Shown here piece by piece: positions 35,281 through 44,336 of a stretch of DNA of 52,604 nt. A program made the translations under genes and the position numbers. Position 1 is the first letter of the stretch, and each line of letters opens with the position of its first letter. The notes below the pieces were generated by a model. It did no database searches, was not told the origin of the DNA, and saw nothing but the letters and a program-made list of their open reading frames with translations. The stretch lies in NCBI GenBank assembly GCA_913775795.1, contig CAJYLT010000020.1, positions 1 to 52,604 on the forward strand. The letters are read 5' to 3'. This DNA comes from an uncultured Sphingomonas sp. GTDB lineage: Bacteria > Pseudomonadota > Alphaproteobacteria > Sphingomonadales > Sphingomonadaceae.

Positions 35281-38133
35281 ATGCGCATGCCGTACCGGAT
35301 CGGGCTCGTCCCCGCCGTCAGCCTCATCGCCCTTGCCGCGCCCGCCGTCGCACAGGCGCGGCCCGCCCGCGCATTCGAGGTGTCGGCACAGCCCGCCGCC
35401 GCCGGTATCGTCGCCTTCTCGCGTCAGGCCGGTATCCAGATCATTGCGCCGGAGGATGCAACGCGTGCGCGCTGGACCGGCGAGGTGCGCGGCCGCCTCG
35501 ACGTGGCGGAGGGGCTTCGCCGCCTGATCGCGCCCACCGGGCTGCGCCTCGTCTCCTTCGATGGAAACACCGCGGTCCTCGCCGCCGGGCAGGCCGCGAC
35601 GCCGCAGGACACCGCTCGGACCGAGGGGCCCGGGCCCGCCGAACAGGCCGCCGCCGAGCCGATGGGCGAGGACATTATCGTCACCGGCACCCGCGCCCGC
35701 GGCACCACCGTGCTCACGTCCTCCTCCGCCGTCACCGTCGCCAGCCGCGAGGATCTGGACCGCAAGGCGCCGCGGTCGACCGCGCAGGCGCTGGAGCTCA
35801 TCCCCGGCATCTTCGTCGAGGGATCGGGCGGCGAAGTATCCAACAATTTCTCGGTCCGCGGCCTGGCCGGCGGCGGGCAGCAGTTCGTGCAGGTGCAGGA
35901 AGACAGCCTGCCCGTCTTCTACATCAACGCGCTCAGCGACACGATCCTGAAACAGGAAGTGGCGATCGACCGGCTGGAGGCGGTGCGGTCGGGCGCATCG
36001 GGCATCCTGACCGTCAACGGCGCGGGTGCGACGATCAACTTCATCACCCGCAAGCCAAGCTTCGAGGAAGCCAGCGGCACGTTCCAGCTGACCACGTCGA
36101 GCTTCGGCACCGCGCGCGTCGACGCCTTCATGACCCGCCCGATCGGCGAGAATACCGCGATCTCGATCGGCGGCTTCTTTCGCAAGGACGACGGCATTCG
36201 CGATCCGGGCTACGACGCCAACATCGGCGGCCTGCTGCGCGCCGCGATCAGCCAGCGCTGGTCGACGGGCAAGCTCACCCTGTCCGCCAAGGTCGTGGAC
36301 GACCGCAACATCTTCTACGTGCCGATCCCGGTCACGGGCGTGGGCGATCCGCAGTCGATCCCCGGCCTGTCGGCGACGCACGGCCTGCTCCAGAGCCGCG
36401 ATTTCGGGCGCGTGACGGTGCGCACCACGCCGACCACGGGCGCCTCGTTCAAGGACATCGACCTGACCGACGGGGTCCACACACGGTCGCAATCCTATGG
36501 CTACGACCTCACCCAGCGCTTCGGCGACGAGGTGACGTTCTTCGCGCGTGGCCGCTACACGAACTTCGGCACCGACTTCAATTCGATCTTCTCCTACGAC
36601 AATTCGGCGCTTCAACTCGCGTCGGAACGACTGCGCTCGAACGCGACCAGCGCTCTGACGCTGCGCACCTTCGCGCCGCGGGGTGCGACGCAGCTCGGCA
36701 TACGCTATGTCGATACCGGACAGGTGATCGCGGGCGACGCCAATCTCAACGCGATCAACGGCAACGGCCTGATTGCCGAAAGCGTGATCGGCGAGAACCG
36801 CGCCTCGGTGAAGGAGTTCAACAGCGACACCGGCATCACCTGGGACACGGGCAAGAACTCGCTGACGATCGGCGGCTTTTTCACGCGGTCCAGCCGCTAT
36901 AACGACGCGATCGGGGCGGCGACGTTCCTGACCGACGTGCAGGATCGGGCGCGCCGCGTCGACGTGGTGGCGCTGAACGCGGGCGGTCAGGTCGTCGGCT
37001 CGCTGACCGAGAACGGCTTCCTCAACTACGGCACCTTCGGCGAGGGGCCGAGCCGGGCGAAGTTCAGCTCGATCTCCGCCTATGCCACCGATCAGCTGGC
37101 GCTCTGGGACAAGCTTCGGATCGAGGGCGGCATCCGGTACGAGCATTTCGTCTTCAATCGCCTCGGCGGCAACACCGTGGGCGCGGTGCCGATCGCGGGT
37201 CAGGGGACGTTCGGGCCGGGCTGCGGAATCGTGCAGGACAACGACAACATCATCGCCAACAACTGCATCGCCCAGTTCGGCGGCGGCAGCTTCGACGGCA
37301 CCTTCTCGCGCCAGCGCCGGGTGTTCGACAAGATCGCGTGGACGATCGGCGCCAACTATCTCCTGACCGATCGTTTCGCCGTCTATGGCCGGTATGCGAC
37401 GGGCTTCCAGGCGCAGGAGCAGAACGAGCCCACCGACCTGCGCTTCGCCGAGGCGGGCCTGCGCTATTCCAGCCCGCTGGTCCAGGCATCGGTCACCGGC
37501 TTCTACACCAACTTCCTCGACTATCCGCAGTCGCGCGACGTGCAGACGACGGTCAATGGCACCACCGTGACGCAGCAGCTGACCGCCAATTCTGGGATCA
37601 AGGTCTATGGCGGCGAGTTCGACGTGACGATCCGCCCCACCGACTGGCTCCGCCTGTCGGCGGCCGGCGTCATCCAGGATTCGAAGATCAGCATCCGCTC
37701 GCTCTCGGCCTTCCAGAACGGCAACCCGATCGACGTCAATCAGATCGCCCAGGCGCTGCGCGATCAGGTCAACGGCTTCGACGGCAACAAGCCCGAGCGG
37801 ACGCCCGCGGTGAACGTGACCGTCACCCCGGCCATCGTCCTGCCCGGCGGACGCGGCGAGATCTATGCGAGCTGGAAGCGGATCGGAAAGATCTATGCCG
37901 ACGTGTCCAACTCGCTCGAACTGCCGGGCTACGACCTGTTCTCCGCGGGCGTGATGTTCAAGCTGACCGACGACGTGACCTTCAACGCCTCGGTCGAGAA
38001 TATCGGCAACACCGTCGGCCTGACGGAGGGCAATCCGCGCGGCGGCTTCGTCGAGAATACCGGCTCGAACTATTATTTCGCGCGGCCGGTCAACGGACGG
38101 AACGCGGTCGCCTCGCTGCGCTTCGACTTCTGA
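35281..38133 (+). CDS. TonB-dependent receptor with N-terminal STN signalling domain
   Basis: The 950-residue outer-membrane protein has a signal peptide (residues 1-26, ending APAVAQA), an STN domain at about residues 32-95 (AAGIVAFSRQAGIQIIAPEDAT and GRLDVAEGLRRLIAPTGLRLV), a TonB box-like EDIIVTGTRARG near 131-142, a plug domain (RSTAQALELIPGIFVEGSGGEVSNNFSVRG and the repeat IDRLEAVRSGASGILTVNGAG), and a long beta-barrel ending in an aromatic residue (LRFDF). STN receptors transmit ligand binding to FecR-type anti-sigma factors, and that partner is upstream. Neighbouring trehalase and glycosidases suggest a glycan or glycoside ligand, which is inference. The ATG at 35281 follows GGGAGAGGATCATC. 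Confidence 0.95.
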   Translation: MRMPYRIGLVPAVSLIALAAPAVAQARPARAFEVSAQPAAAGIVAFSRQAGIQIIAPEDATRARWTGEVRGRLDVAEGLRRLIAPTGLRLVSFDGNTAVLAAGQAATPQDTARTEGPGPAEQAAAEPMGEDIIVTGTRARGTTVLTSSSAVTVASREDLDRKAPRSTAQALELIPGIFVEGSGGEVSNNFSVRGLAGGGQQFVQVQEDSLPVFYINALSDTILKQEVAIDRLEAVRSGASGILTVNGAGATINFITRKPSFEEASGTFQLTTSSFGTARVDAFMTRPIGENTAISIGGFFRKDDGIRDPGYDANIGGLLRAAISQRWSTGKLTLSAKVVDDRNIFYVPIPVTGVGDPQSIPGLSATHGLLQSRDFGRVTVRTTPTTGASFKDIDLTDGVHTRSQSYGYDLTQRFGDEVTFFARGRYTNFGTDFNSIFSYDNSALQLASERLRSNATSALTLRTFAPRGATQLGIRYVDTGQVIAGDANLNAINGNGLIAESVIGENRASVKEFNSDTGITWDTGKNSLTIGGFFTRSSRYNDAIGAATFLTDVQDRARRVDVVALNAGGQVVGSLTENGFLNYGTFGEGPSRAKFSSISAYATDQLALWDKLRIEGGIRYEHFVFNRLGGNTVGAVPIAGQGTFGPGCGIVQDNDNIIANNCIAQFGGGSFDGTFSRQRRVFDKIAWTIGANYLLTDRFAVYGRYATGFQAQEQNEPTDLRFAEAGLRYSSPLVQASVTGFYTNFLDYPQSRDVQTTVNGTTVTQQLTANSGIKVYGGEFDVTIRPTDWLRLSAAGVIQDSKISIRSLSAFQNGNPIDVNQIAQALRDQVNGFDGNKPERTPAVNVTVTPAIVLPGGRGEIYASWKRIGKIYADVSNSLELPGYDLFSAGVMFKLTDDVTFNASVENIGNTVGLTEGNPRGGFVENTGSNYYFARPVNGRNAVASLRFDF

Positions 38134-38153
38134 TCCCGCGCGAAGGGCAAATC

Positions 38154-40187
38154 ATGATCCGGCACGCCGCCGCCCTCCTCCTGATGGCCACCACCGGGGC
38201 GGCGGCCCCGATGCAGGAAGCGCCGCTCGCCTTCCGCATCGACGAGGGGCGCAACCTCAACGCCTTCGTCCGGCAGGGGCCGGTTGCGGCGCACCTGCTG
38301 CTGCGTTCGGGTGAAGAGCCGCGCATCCTCGTCGGCTTTCCCGCGGGCAACAGCGGCGTGGCGCTGTGGTTCGAGAAGACGGTGCGGCCCGTGACGTGGC
38401 GGATCGACCGGGCACCGCAGCCCGACCGGTCGGCCGATGCCAAGGGGCGTCGGCTGAACGGAATCGTAGCGCACGTATCGGTCGATGCCGCCGAGCTGCG
38501 GTTTCGACAGGGCCTCGGCACGTCGATCCGAGTGCTGCGCGATTACGAGCTGTTGCGAAAGGCCCCAGCCGAGGTCATCGCACCGCCCACGACCGCGCCG
38601 GGCCTGCATGGCGGCGGCGCGTCGGTCACCTGGGCGCGCGACCGGCTGGACGGTGCGCCGGGCTATTGGCTGCAACTGATCGGCACCGACGGAACGGTCG
38701 TGACGCGCGAGGGGCTGCGCGCCGGTCCGTCGGGACGCATCGCCCTCATCGTCATGGCCTCGACCGGCGAGACGCCGCTGACCCCGATCGGCGGGCGCGA
38801 ATTGCTCACCGACGCCGCGCGACCAGATGCGCGCGCCGCCAATGCGCTCCGGTTCCTCTCCTACCGCGAGAAGTTCCTCGCCGGATCGTGGCGGTTCGAC
38901 ACCTATTTCGGACGCGACACGCTGATGAGCGTTCGGCTGCTGATGCCCGTGCTCCAGCCCGCCGCGGTCGAGGCGGGGATCGGCTCGGTCCTCGCCCGCC
39001 TGTCGCCCGGCGGCGAGGTCGCGCACGAGGAGGACATCGGCGAGTTCGCGCTGCTGCGCAACGCAAAGGAAGGGCGCGGGCGCGGGCGCGGGCGCGTCGA
39101 TACGCCGATCTACGACTATGCGATGATCGACGACGACTTCATGCTCCCGCCGGTGGCGGAGGCATGGCTGACCGGGCGCGGTCGGGCTCGCGCTGCACAG
39201 TTCCTGTCCACCCGCGCCGCCAATGGCGAACGGAACGGCGACCTTCTCGCCCGCAACTTCGCCTGGGCAGTGGGACGAACCGCCGCCTTTGCCGAACGGC
39301 CGGGGTTCGAGCGGCTGGTCGCACTCAAGGACGGGCGCCGCACCGGCCAGTGGCGCGACAGCGAGGAGGGGCTGGGTCGCGGCACTTACCCCTACGACGT
39401 CAACGCGGTGTGGGTCCCCGCCGCGCTCCGCTCGATCGCCCGGCTCGCGCCGCTGCTCGCGCGCTACGGCACCCCGGCGCAGCGTGCGGCGATCGCCCGC
39501 GCCGGCAGTCAGGCGGCGGTATGGCACCGCGCCGCCCCCGCGCTGTTCGCGACCGAATTGCCCAATGCCGCCGCGCGCCGCGCCGTCGCCGACTATGCGC
39601 GAAAGGCGGGCGTCCCCGCGACTGCCGCGCTAAAAAGCCTCGGCACCGCGCCGCTCGCGTTCAACGCGCTGTCGCTCGACGCAAGCGGGCGGCCGGTGCC
39701 CGTGCTCCATTCGGACGACGGTTTCGCACTGCTCTTCACCGATCCCGATCCCGCCGCGCTCGACCGATCGATCGCAGCAATCGGCCGGCCCTTCCCCGCC
39801 GGCCTGTTCACCGATGTGGGGATGCTGGTCGCCAATCCCGCCTTCGCCCCCGCAGACGTGCAGGGCCGCTTCGGGCGGGAGGCGTATCACGGCACCGTCG
39901 TCTGGTCCTGGCAACAGGCGGTGATGGCAGCCGGGATCGACCGCCAGCTGGCGCGCCGCGACCTGCCGCCCGCGACGCGCGCGCGCCTGACCGCGCTGCG
40001 CACCCGGCTGTGGCGTGCGATCGACGCGGCGGGCGAGGTGCGTACGTCGGAGCTCTGGTCGTGGAGCTATGCGGGCGGCGGCTACCGTGTCGCGCCGTTC
40101 GGCGCATCGAGCGGCGATGCCGACGAATCGAACGCGGCACAGCTCTGGAGCACGGTCTTCCTGGCGCTTCGCCCGCCGGCACGGTGA
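38154..40187 (+). CDS. Exported six-hairpin glycosidase-like protein, unassigned family
   Basis: I do not recognise the family precisely. The 677-residue protein has a signal peptide (residues 1-18, AALLLMATTGAAA), a beta-rich N-domain, and a C-domain of alpha-helical hairpins. Typical acidic motifs are FDTYFGRDTLMSVRLLMP near residue 246, EEDIGEFALL near 289, QWRDSEEGLGRGTYPYDVNAVWVPAAL near 398 and SELWSWSYAGGGYR near 625. The RDTL and DS..G.YPYDVNA patterns recall amylo-alpha-1,6-glucosidase and related (alpha/alpha)6 hydrolases. Its place between a TonB receptor and a GH3 enzyme (GTGA overlap) supports a glycan substrate. A four-copy GGGCGC repeat encodes Gly-Arg pairs at residues 307-314. 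Confidence 0.7.
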   Translation: MIRHAAALLLMATTGAAAPMQEAPLAFRIDEGRNLNAFVRQGPVAAHLLLRSGEEPRILVGFPAGNSGVALWFEKTVRPVTWRIDRAPQPDRSADAKGRRLNGIVAHVSVDAAELRFRQGLGTSIRVLRDYELLRKAPAEVIAPPTTAPGLHGGGASVTWARDRLDGAPGYWLQLIGTDGTVVTREGLRAGPSGRIALIVMASTGETPLTPIGGRELLTDAARPDARAANALRFLSYREKFLAGSWRFDTYFGRDTLMSVRLLMPVLQPAAVEAGIGSVLARLSPGGEVAHEEDIGEFALLRNAKEGRGRGRGRVDTPIYDYAMIDDDFMLPPVAEAWLTGRGRARAAQFLSTRAANGERNGDLLARNFAWAVGRTAAFAERPGFERLVALKDGRRTGQWRDSEEGLGRGTYPYDVNAVWVPAALRSIARLAPLLARYGTPAQRAAIARAGSQAAVWHRAAPALFATELPNAAARRAVADYARKAGVPATAALKSLGTAPLAFNALSLDASGRPVPVLHSDDGFALLFTDPDPAALDRSIAAIGRPFPAGLFTDVGMLVANPAFAPADVQGRFGREAYHGTVVWSWQQAVMAAGIDRQLARRDLPPATRARLTALRTRLWRAIDAAGEVRTSELWSWSYAGGGYRVAPFGASSGDADESNAAQLWSTVFLALRPPAR

Positions 40188-42325
40188 GCATCGACCGCCG
40201 CACCGCCCTTGGCCTGCTCGCCGGCACCGCCGCGCTGCCCCGCCTTGCCCATGCCGAGCGCGCGCGTATCGCCGACCTGATCGCGCGCATGACGATCGAG
40301 GAAAAGGCGGGCCAGCTTTCCTGCTTCAGCGACGAGATCCGCCCCGTCGGCACCGAGTTCAACCCGAAGGTGAACCGCACAGGGGCCACCGAACAGCTTC
40401 GCGCGATCGAAGCGGGGCGGATCGGGATGCTGTTCAACGGCTATGGGATCGAGGGCGCGCGCGTTGCCCAGGCCGCGGCGCTTCGCAGTCGCCTCGGCAT
40501 CCCGCTCATCTTCGCCGCCGACGTCATCCATGGCTGCCGCACGATCTTTCCGATCCCGCTGGCCGAAGCCGCCGCCTTCGACCCCGACCTGTCGCAGCGG
40601 ATCGCGCGCGGCGTGGCGGGTGAGATGCGCGCGGCCGGGCTTCACTGGACGTTCGCGCCGATGGTCGATATCGCCCGCGACCAGCGCTGGGGCCGCGTGG
40701 CGGAGGGTGCGGGCGAGGATGTGTATCTCGGCTGCCAGCTTGCAGCCGCCCGCGTGCGCGGGTTCGCGCGCGGCGGCATCCTCGCGACGCCCAAGCATTT
40801 CGCCGGCTATGCGGCGGTGCGCGGCGGCATGGAGTACGGTCCCGTCGACATGAGCGAACGCGAGCTGGAGGCGATCCACCTGCCCCCCTTCGCCGCCGCG
40901 TTCGCTGCGGGCGCCGCCGCGACGATGGCGGCGTTCACCGAAGTCGACGGTATCCCGGCGACCGCCAATCGCGGCCTGCTGACGCGGCGGCTGCGCGGAC
41001 AGATGCGGTTCGGCGGCGTCTGCATCGCCGATTATGACGCGGATCGCGAACTGGTCGCGCATGGCGTCGCCCGCGACGAGGCCGACGCTGCCCGGCTCGC
41101 CATCCTTGCGGGGATCGACATGTCGATGCAGAGCGGCCTCTACAACGCGCATCTGCCCGCGCTGGTCGCCGCGGGCGCCGTGCCGATCGCGCGCGTGGAC
41201 GAGGCGGTCGCGCGGGTGCTCGCGCTCAAGACCGCCGCCGGGCTGTTCGACGATCCCCATGCGGGCCTCGCCAAACCGGCGCGCGTTCCCGACCTTCGGC
41301 CGCTCGCTCGCGAGGCGGCGACGCGGTCGATCGTGCTGTTGCGCAATGAGGGCGACCTGCTCCCGCTCGATCCGTCGAGGCGGATTGCCTTGATCGGGCC
41401 GTTCGCGCGCGATCGAGCGCATCTGAACGGTCCGTGGTCCTTTGCCGGCACAAACGACGGCATCGATCTGGCAAGCGGCCTCGCCCGTATCGCGCCGCAT
41501 CTGGCGGTGGAGCCGGGATCGGGCATCCACGACCCGCTGCCCGGCGGGATCGAGCGCGCGGTCGCCGCCGCGCGCGCCGCCGAGGTGGTCCTGCTCGCGA
41601 TCGGCGAGGGCGCGGACATGTCGGGCGAGGGCAATAGCCGGACCGAGATCACCGTCCCCGCCGCCCAGATGGCGCTGGCCGGGGCCGTGGCGGCAGTCGA
41701 CAAGCCGATCGTCGTCCTCCTCCGCCATGGCCGCGCGCTCGTGCTTGAGGGCGCCGTCGCCGATGCGCCTGCGATCCTCGCTACCTGGTTCCTGGGGCAG
41801 GCGACCGGCGACGCGGTCGCCGACATCGTCTTCGGCCGCGCCGAGCCGACCGGCCGCCTGCCGGTGAGCTTCCCCTTCTCGACCGGGCAACAGCCATGGA
41901 GCTACGACCGCCCGCCGACCGGCCGCCCCGCCCCCGATGCCGATCCGATGGCCGCGGGCAAGGCGCACTGGCGCGACGCCCCCGATCGGGCGCGCTACGG
42001 CTTCGGCAACGGTTTGTCCTTCACCCGCTTCGAACTCGGCGCGATCGCGGTAGAGAAATCCGGGTCCGAGACTGAGGTCGCAATCGATGTCACCAATGCG
42101 GGCCGCCGATCCGGAACCGCCGTCCTGCAACTCTTCTATCGGGCGCTGGAGGGAGCTCATGTCCGGCCGCGGCTGCAACTCGCCGCCATCCTGCGTGAAG
42201 CGGTCGATCCGGGCGTCACGACCCGCTGCCGGTTCAGGACAGCGCTGCCGTCCGGTCCGCTGCGTCTGTGGGTAGGGGAAGCAAGCGATCGTCTCTCGCC
42301 GCCGATGGACATCCTGCAACCGTAA
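40184..42325 (+). CDS. GH3 beta-glucosidase, exported
   Basis: The 713-residue protein has the two-domain GH3 layout. The N-domain contains IFAADVIHGCRTIFPIPLAEAAAFD near residue 107-129, the KHFAGYAAVRGG motif (Lys-His pair near 205) and the nucleophile Asp in GGVCIADYDAD (near 285). The C-domain starts around SIVLLRNEGDLLPL and has GPFARDRAHLNGPWSFAG. A signal with a twin arginine (SIDRRTALGLLAGTAALPRLAHA, residues 2-24) suggests Tat export. The GTG start overlaps the previous glycosidase stop (GTGA). Beta-glucosidases of this type remove terminal glucose from oligosaccharides; the true substrate here is unknown. It is the last gene of the module. Confidence 0.93.
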   Translation: MSIDRRTALGLLAGTAALPRLAHAERARIADLIARMTIEEKAGQLSCFSDEIRPVGTEFNPKVNRTGATEQLRAIEAGRIGMLFNGYGIEGARVAQAAALRSRLGIPLIFAADVIHGCRTIFPIPLAEAAAFDPDLSQRIARGVAGEMRAAGLHWTFAPMVDIARDQRWGRVAEGAGEDVYLGCQLAAARVRGFARGGILATPKHFAGYAAVRGGMEYGPVDMSERELEAIHLPPFAAAFAAGAAATMAAFTEVDGIPATANRGLLTRRLRGQMRFGGVCIADYDADRELVAHGVARDEADAARLAILAGIDMSMQSGLYNAHLPALVAAGAVPIARVDEAVARVLALKTAAGLFDDPHAGLAKPARVPDLRPLAREAATRSIVLLRNEGDLLPLDPSRRIALIGPFARDRAHLNGPWSFAGTNDGIDLASGLARIAPHLAVEPGSGIHDPLPGGIERAVAAARAAEVVLLAIGEGADMSGEGNSRTEITVPAAQMALAGAVAAVDKPIVVLLRHGRALVLEGAVADAPAILATWFLGQATGDAVADIVFGRAEPTGRLPVSFPFSTGQQPWSYDRPPTGRPAPDADPMAAGKAHWRDAPDRARYGFGNGLSFTRFELGAIAVEKSGSETEVAIDVTNAGRRSGTAVLQLFYRALEGAHVRPRLQLAAILREAVDPGVTTRCRFRTALPSGPLRLWVGEASDRLSPPMDILQP

Positions 42326-42332
42326 CGGGAAG

Positions 42333-43226
42333 TCAGGACCACGCGCCCCGCCGCCCCCGTTCGCGCATCGCATCGATGAACACGCGCACCGCGGGCATCG
42401 ACGCCCGACCGGGGTCATAGAGCAGGCTGACCGGCAAGGCCGGCGGCGCGTGAGCGGCCAGCACCTCGACCAGTCGCCCGCTCGCGACCTGTCCGGCCGA
42501 TTGGTAGCTCAGCACGTTGGCAAGCCCGACGCCCGCCTCCGCAGCGGCGACGATCGCATCGATGCCGTTGATGGAGAGGCGGGGCACTAGGCCCGCCGCC
42601 TTCTCGCCGCGCGCGCCGAACGGCCATCCACTGCCCGCGCGCACGCCGCTGCCCATGATGCAATGATGACCGGCGAGGTCGCCCGGATCGCGGGGCACGC
42701 CATGCGCGGCCAGATAGGCCGGGCTCGCCACGACAGTCTGCCGGACTGAGCCGATCGTCACGCTGCGCAGGCTGCTGTCGGCGAGCGCGCCGATCCGCAC
42801 CGCGACGTCCACGCCCTCCTCGACGATGCGGACATTGCGGTCGAGCAGCATCATGCGCGCGCTGAGGCCGGCATGGCTTGCCAGCAGCGCGTTGACGACC
42901 GGGAGCACGTGCAGCCGCCCGAACATGACCGGCGCGGTCACATAGAGCTGACCCCGCGGGACCGATCGACTGCCCAAGGCGACCTGCTCCGCCTCGCGGA
43001 GCTCCGCCAGTATCCGCCGCGCCCGGTCGAGCAGGCCCGCCCCGTCGTCGGTCAGCGACACCGCCCGCGTCGAGCGATGGAAGAGCGTCACGCCCAGATG
43101 GCGCTCCAGCGCCGCGACCGCGCGCGTGACCGCGGGCGGCGACAGGCCGAGCGCGCGCGCCGCCGCCGCGAAGCCGCGCTGTTCGGCCACCGCGACGAAC
43201 ACCGACAGGCTTTCGAAGCGATCCAT
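42333..43226 (-). CDS. LysR family transcriptional regulator
   Basis: The 297-residue protein has the LysR helix-turn-helix at the N-terminus (FESLSVFVAVAEQRGFAAAARALGLSPPAVTRAVAALE, residues 4-41, and LGVTLFHRSTRAVSLTDDGAGLL) and a periplasmic-binding-like effector domain. It belongs to the subgroup that often acts on aromatic or stress genes. The ATG at 43226 begins the HTH domain directly; the longer frame overlaps the divergent gene region. Its partner is the PNPOx-family gene on the opposite strand, 64 bases away, a typical LysR control arrangement. It is convergent with the GH3 gene. Confidence 0.93.
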   Translation of the reverse strand: MDRFESLSVFVAVAEQRGFAAAARALGLSPPAVTRAVAALERHLGVTLFHRSTRAVSLTDDGAGLLDRARRILAELREAEQVALGSRSVPRGQLYVTAPVMFGRLHVLPVVNALLASHAGLSARMMLLDRNVRIVEEGVDVAVRIGALADSSLRSVTIGSVRQTVVASPAYLAAHGVPRDPGDLAGHHCIMGSGVRAGSGWPFGARGEKAAGLVPRLSINGIDAIVAAAEAGVGLANVLSYQSAGQVASGRLVEVLAAHAPPALPVSLLYDPGRASMPAVRVFIDAMRERGRRGAWS

Positions 43227-43290
43227 TATTCCTCGATGCGCAATAGTGAATGTCGTTGATCGCCGATTATCACAGCGGGGGCAACGCGCC

Positions 43291-43911
43291 ATGTCGGTGG
43301 CCATGGCACAGACCTATCTTCACAAGCTTTTCGGCCCCCGCGCCCGGGCAATGCAGGCGGCCGCGGGATCGCGCGCCGCCTATGCCCGCATGGAAGCCGG
43401 CGCGGGGCCGCTCGACGTGCTGACCGCACGGGAACTCGACTTCATTGCGGCCCGCGACAGTTTCTACATGGCAAGCATTTCCGAGCATGGCTGGCCCTAT
43501 GTCCAGCATCGCGGCGGACCGGCGGGCTTCCTGCGGCACGTCGGGGGCAATCGCATCGGGTTCGCCGACTATCGGGGCAACCGGCAATATCTCTCCGCCG
43601 CGCATGTCGCGACCGACGACCGGGTCGCGCTGTTCTTGATGGACTATCCAAATCGCCGACGCCTGAAGATCATCGGCCATGCGCGGGCGAGCGACGACCC
43701 TGCGGTCATCGCCGCGCTGATGCCGCCCGGCCATGCGGCCGAACCGGAGCGCGGCTTCCTGATCGACATCGTCGGCTTCGACTGGAACTGCCCGCAACAC
43801 ATCACCCCGCGGTTTACCGAGGCGGAGGTGCGCCGCGCGTCACAGCCGCTGATCGACGAGATCGCCGTGCTGCGTGCTCGTATCGCGGAACTGGAAGGGA
43901 CAGCGTCATGA
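43291..43911 (+). CDS. Pyridoxamine 5'-phosphate oxidase family protein
   Basis: The 206-residue protein resembles the FMN-binding split-barrel PNPOx group: ARDSFYMASISEHGWPYVQHRGGPAGFLRHVGGNRIGFADYRGNRQYLSAAHVATDDRVALFLMDY (residues 51-115) is the typical flavin-binding sequence. Members of this subgroup reduce or sequester small electrophiles rather than make pyridoxal phosphate. The C-terminus is a charged helix (ASQPLIDEIAVLRARIAELE). It starts 64 bases from the divergent LysR gene and overlaps the next gene by four bases. The physiological substrate is unknown. Confidence 0.88.
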   Translation: MSVAMAQTYLHKLFGPRARAMQAAAGSRAAYARMEAGAGPLDVLTARELDFIAARDSFYMASISEHGWPYVQHRGGPAGFLRHVGGNRIGFADYRGNRQYLSAAHVATDDRVALFLMDYPNRRRLKIIGHARASDDPAVIAALMPPGHAAEPERGFLIDIVGFDWNCPQHITPRFTEAEVRRASQPLIDEIAVLRARIAELEGTAS

Positions 43912-44318
43912 CCGGCAAGCTCACCAACGGCGTCCACCATGTCGGCCTGACCGTGCCCGACCTCGATCAGGTGCGCGGCTTCTTCTGCGGCACGCTGGGG
44001 TTCGACGAAGTCGGCGGGGTGCCCGATTATCCCTCCATCTTCGTGTCGGACGGCGCGATCCTGTTGACATTGTGGCGCGCCGCCGACCCGCCGACCGCCC
44101 GCGCGTTCGACCGGCGTGCCAATATCGGGCTCCACCATCTTTCGCTCTCGGTCGCCGACGATGCCGCGCTGGCGGCGGCGTGGGAGGCGGTGACGGCGCA
44201 TCCCGAGGTGGTCGTCGATGCGCCGCCCGGCCCCATCGCGCCCGGATCGACGACGCGCCATTTCCTCGTCTTCATTCCGGGCGGTATCCGCCTGGAGCTC
44301 GCCACTCCTTTCGCCTGA
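43908..44318 (+). CDS. VOC family protein (glyoxalase/dioxygenase fold)
   Basis: The 136-residue protein has a vicinal oxygen chelate fold: GVHHVGLTVPDLDQVRGFFCGTLGFDEVG (residues 8-36) with the metal-ligand His, and GLHHLSLSVADDAALAAAWEAV plus RHFLVFIPGGIRLELATP at the end, which carry further ligand positions including the Glu. It could be a glyoxalase-like isomerase or a resistance protein. The start overlaps the flavoprotein gene (ATGA), so the two are coupled and probably regulated by the divergent LysR protein. Confidence 0.9.
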   Translation: MTGKLTNGVHHVGLTVPDLDQVRGFFCGTLGFDEVGGVPDYPSIFVSDGAILLTLWRAADPPTARAFDRRANIGLHHLSLSVADDAALAAAWEAVTAHPEVVVDAPPGPIAPGSTTRHFLVFIPGGIRLELATPFA

Positions 44319-44336
44319 AAGGAGCGGTTCCGAGCG

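Noticed and set aside
35032..37146. Long antisense open frame (704 codons) over the TonB receptor gene, and similar ones at 32039-33991 and 40082-42418
   Set aside because: They are mirror frames of strongly recognised genes in high-GC DNA, Arg- and Gly-rich, and match no family.
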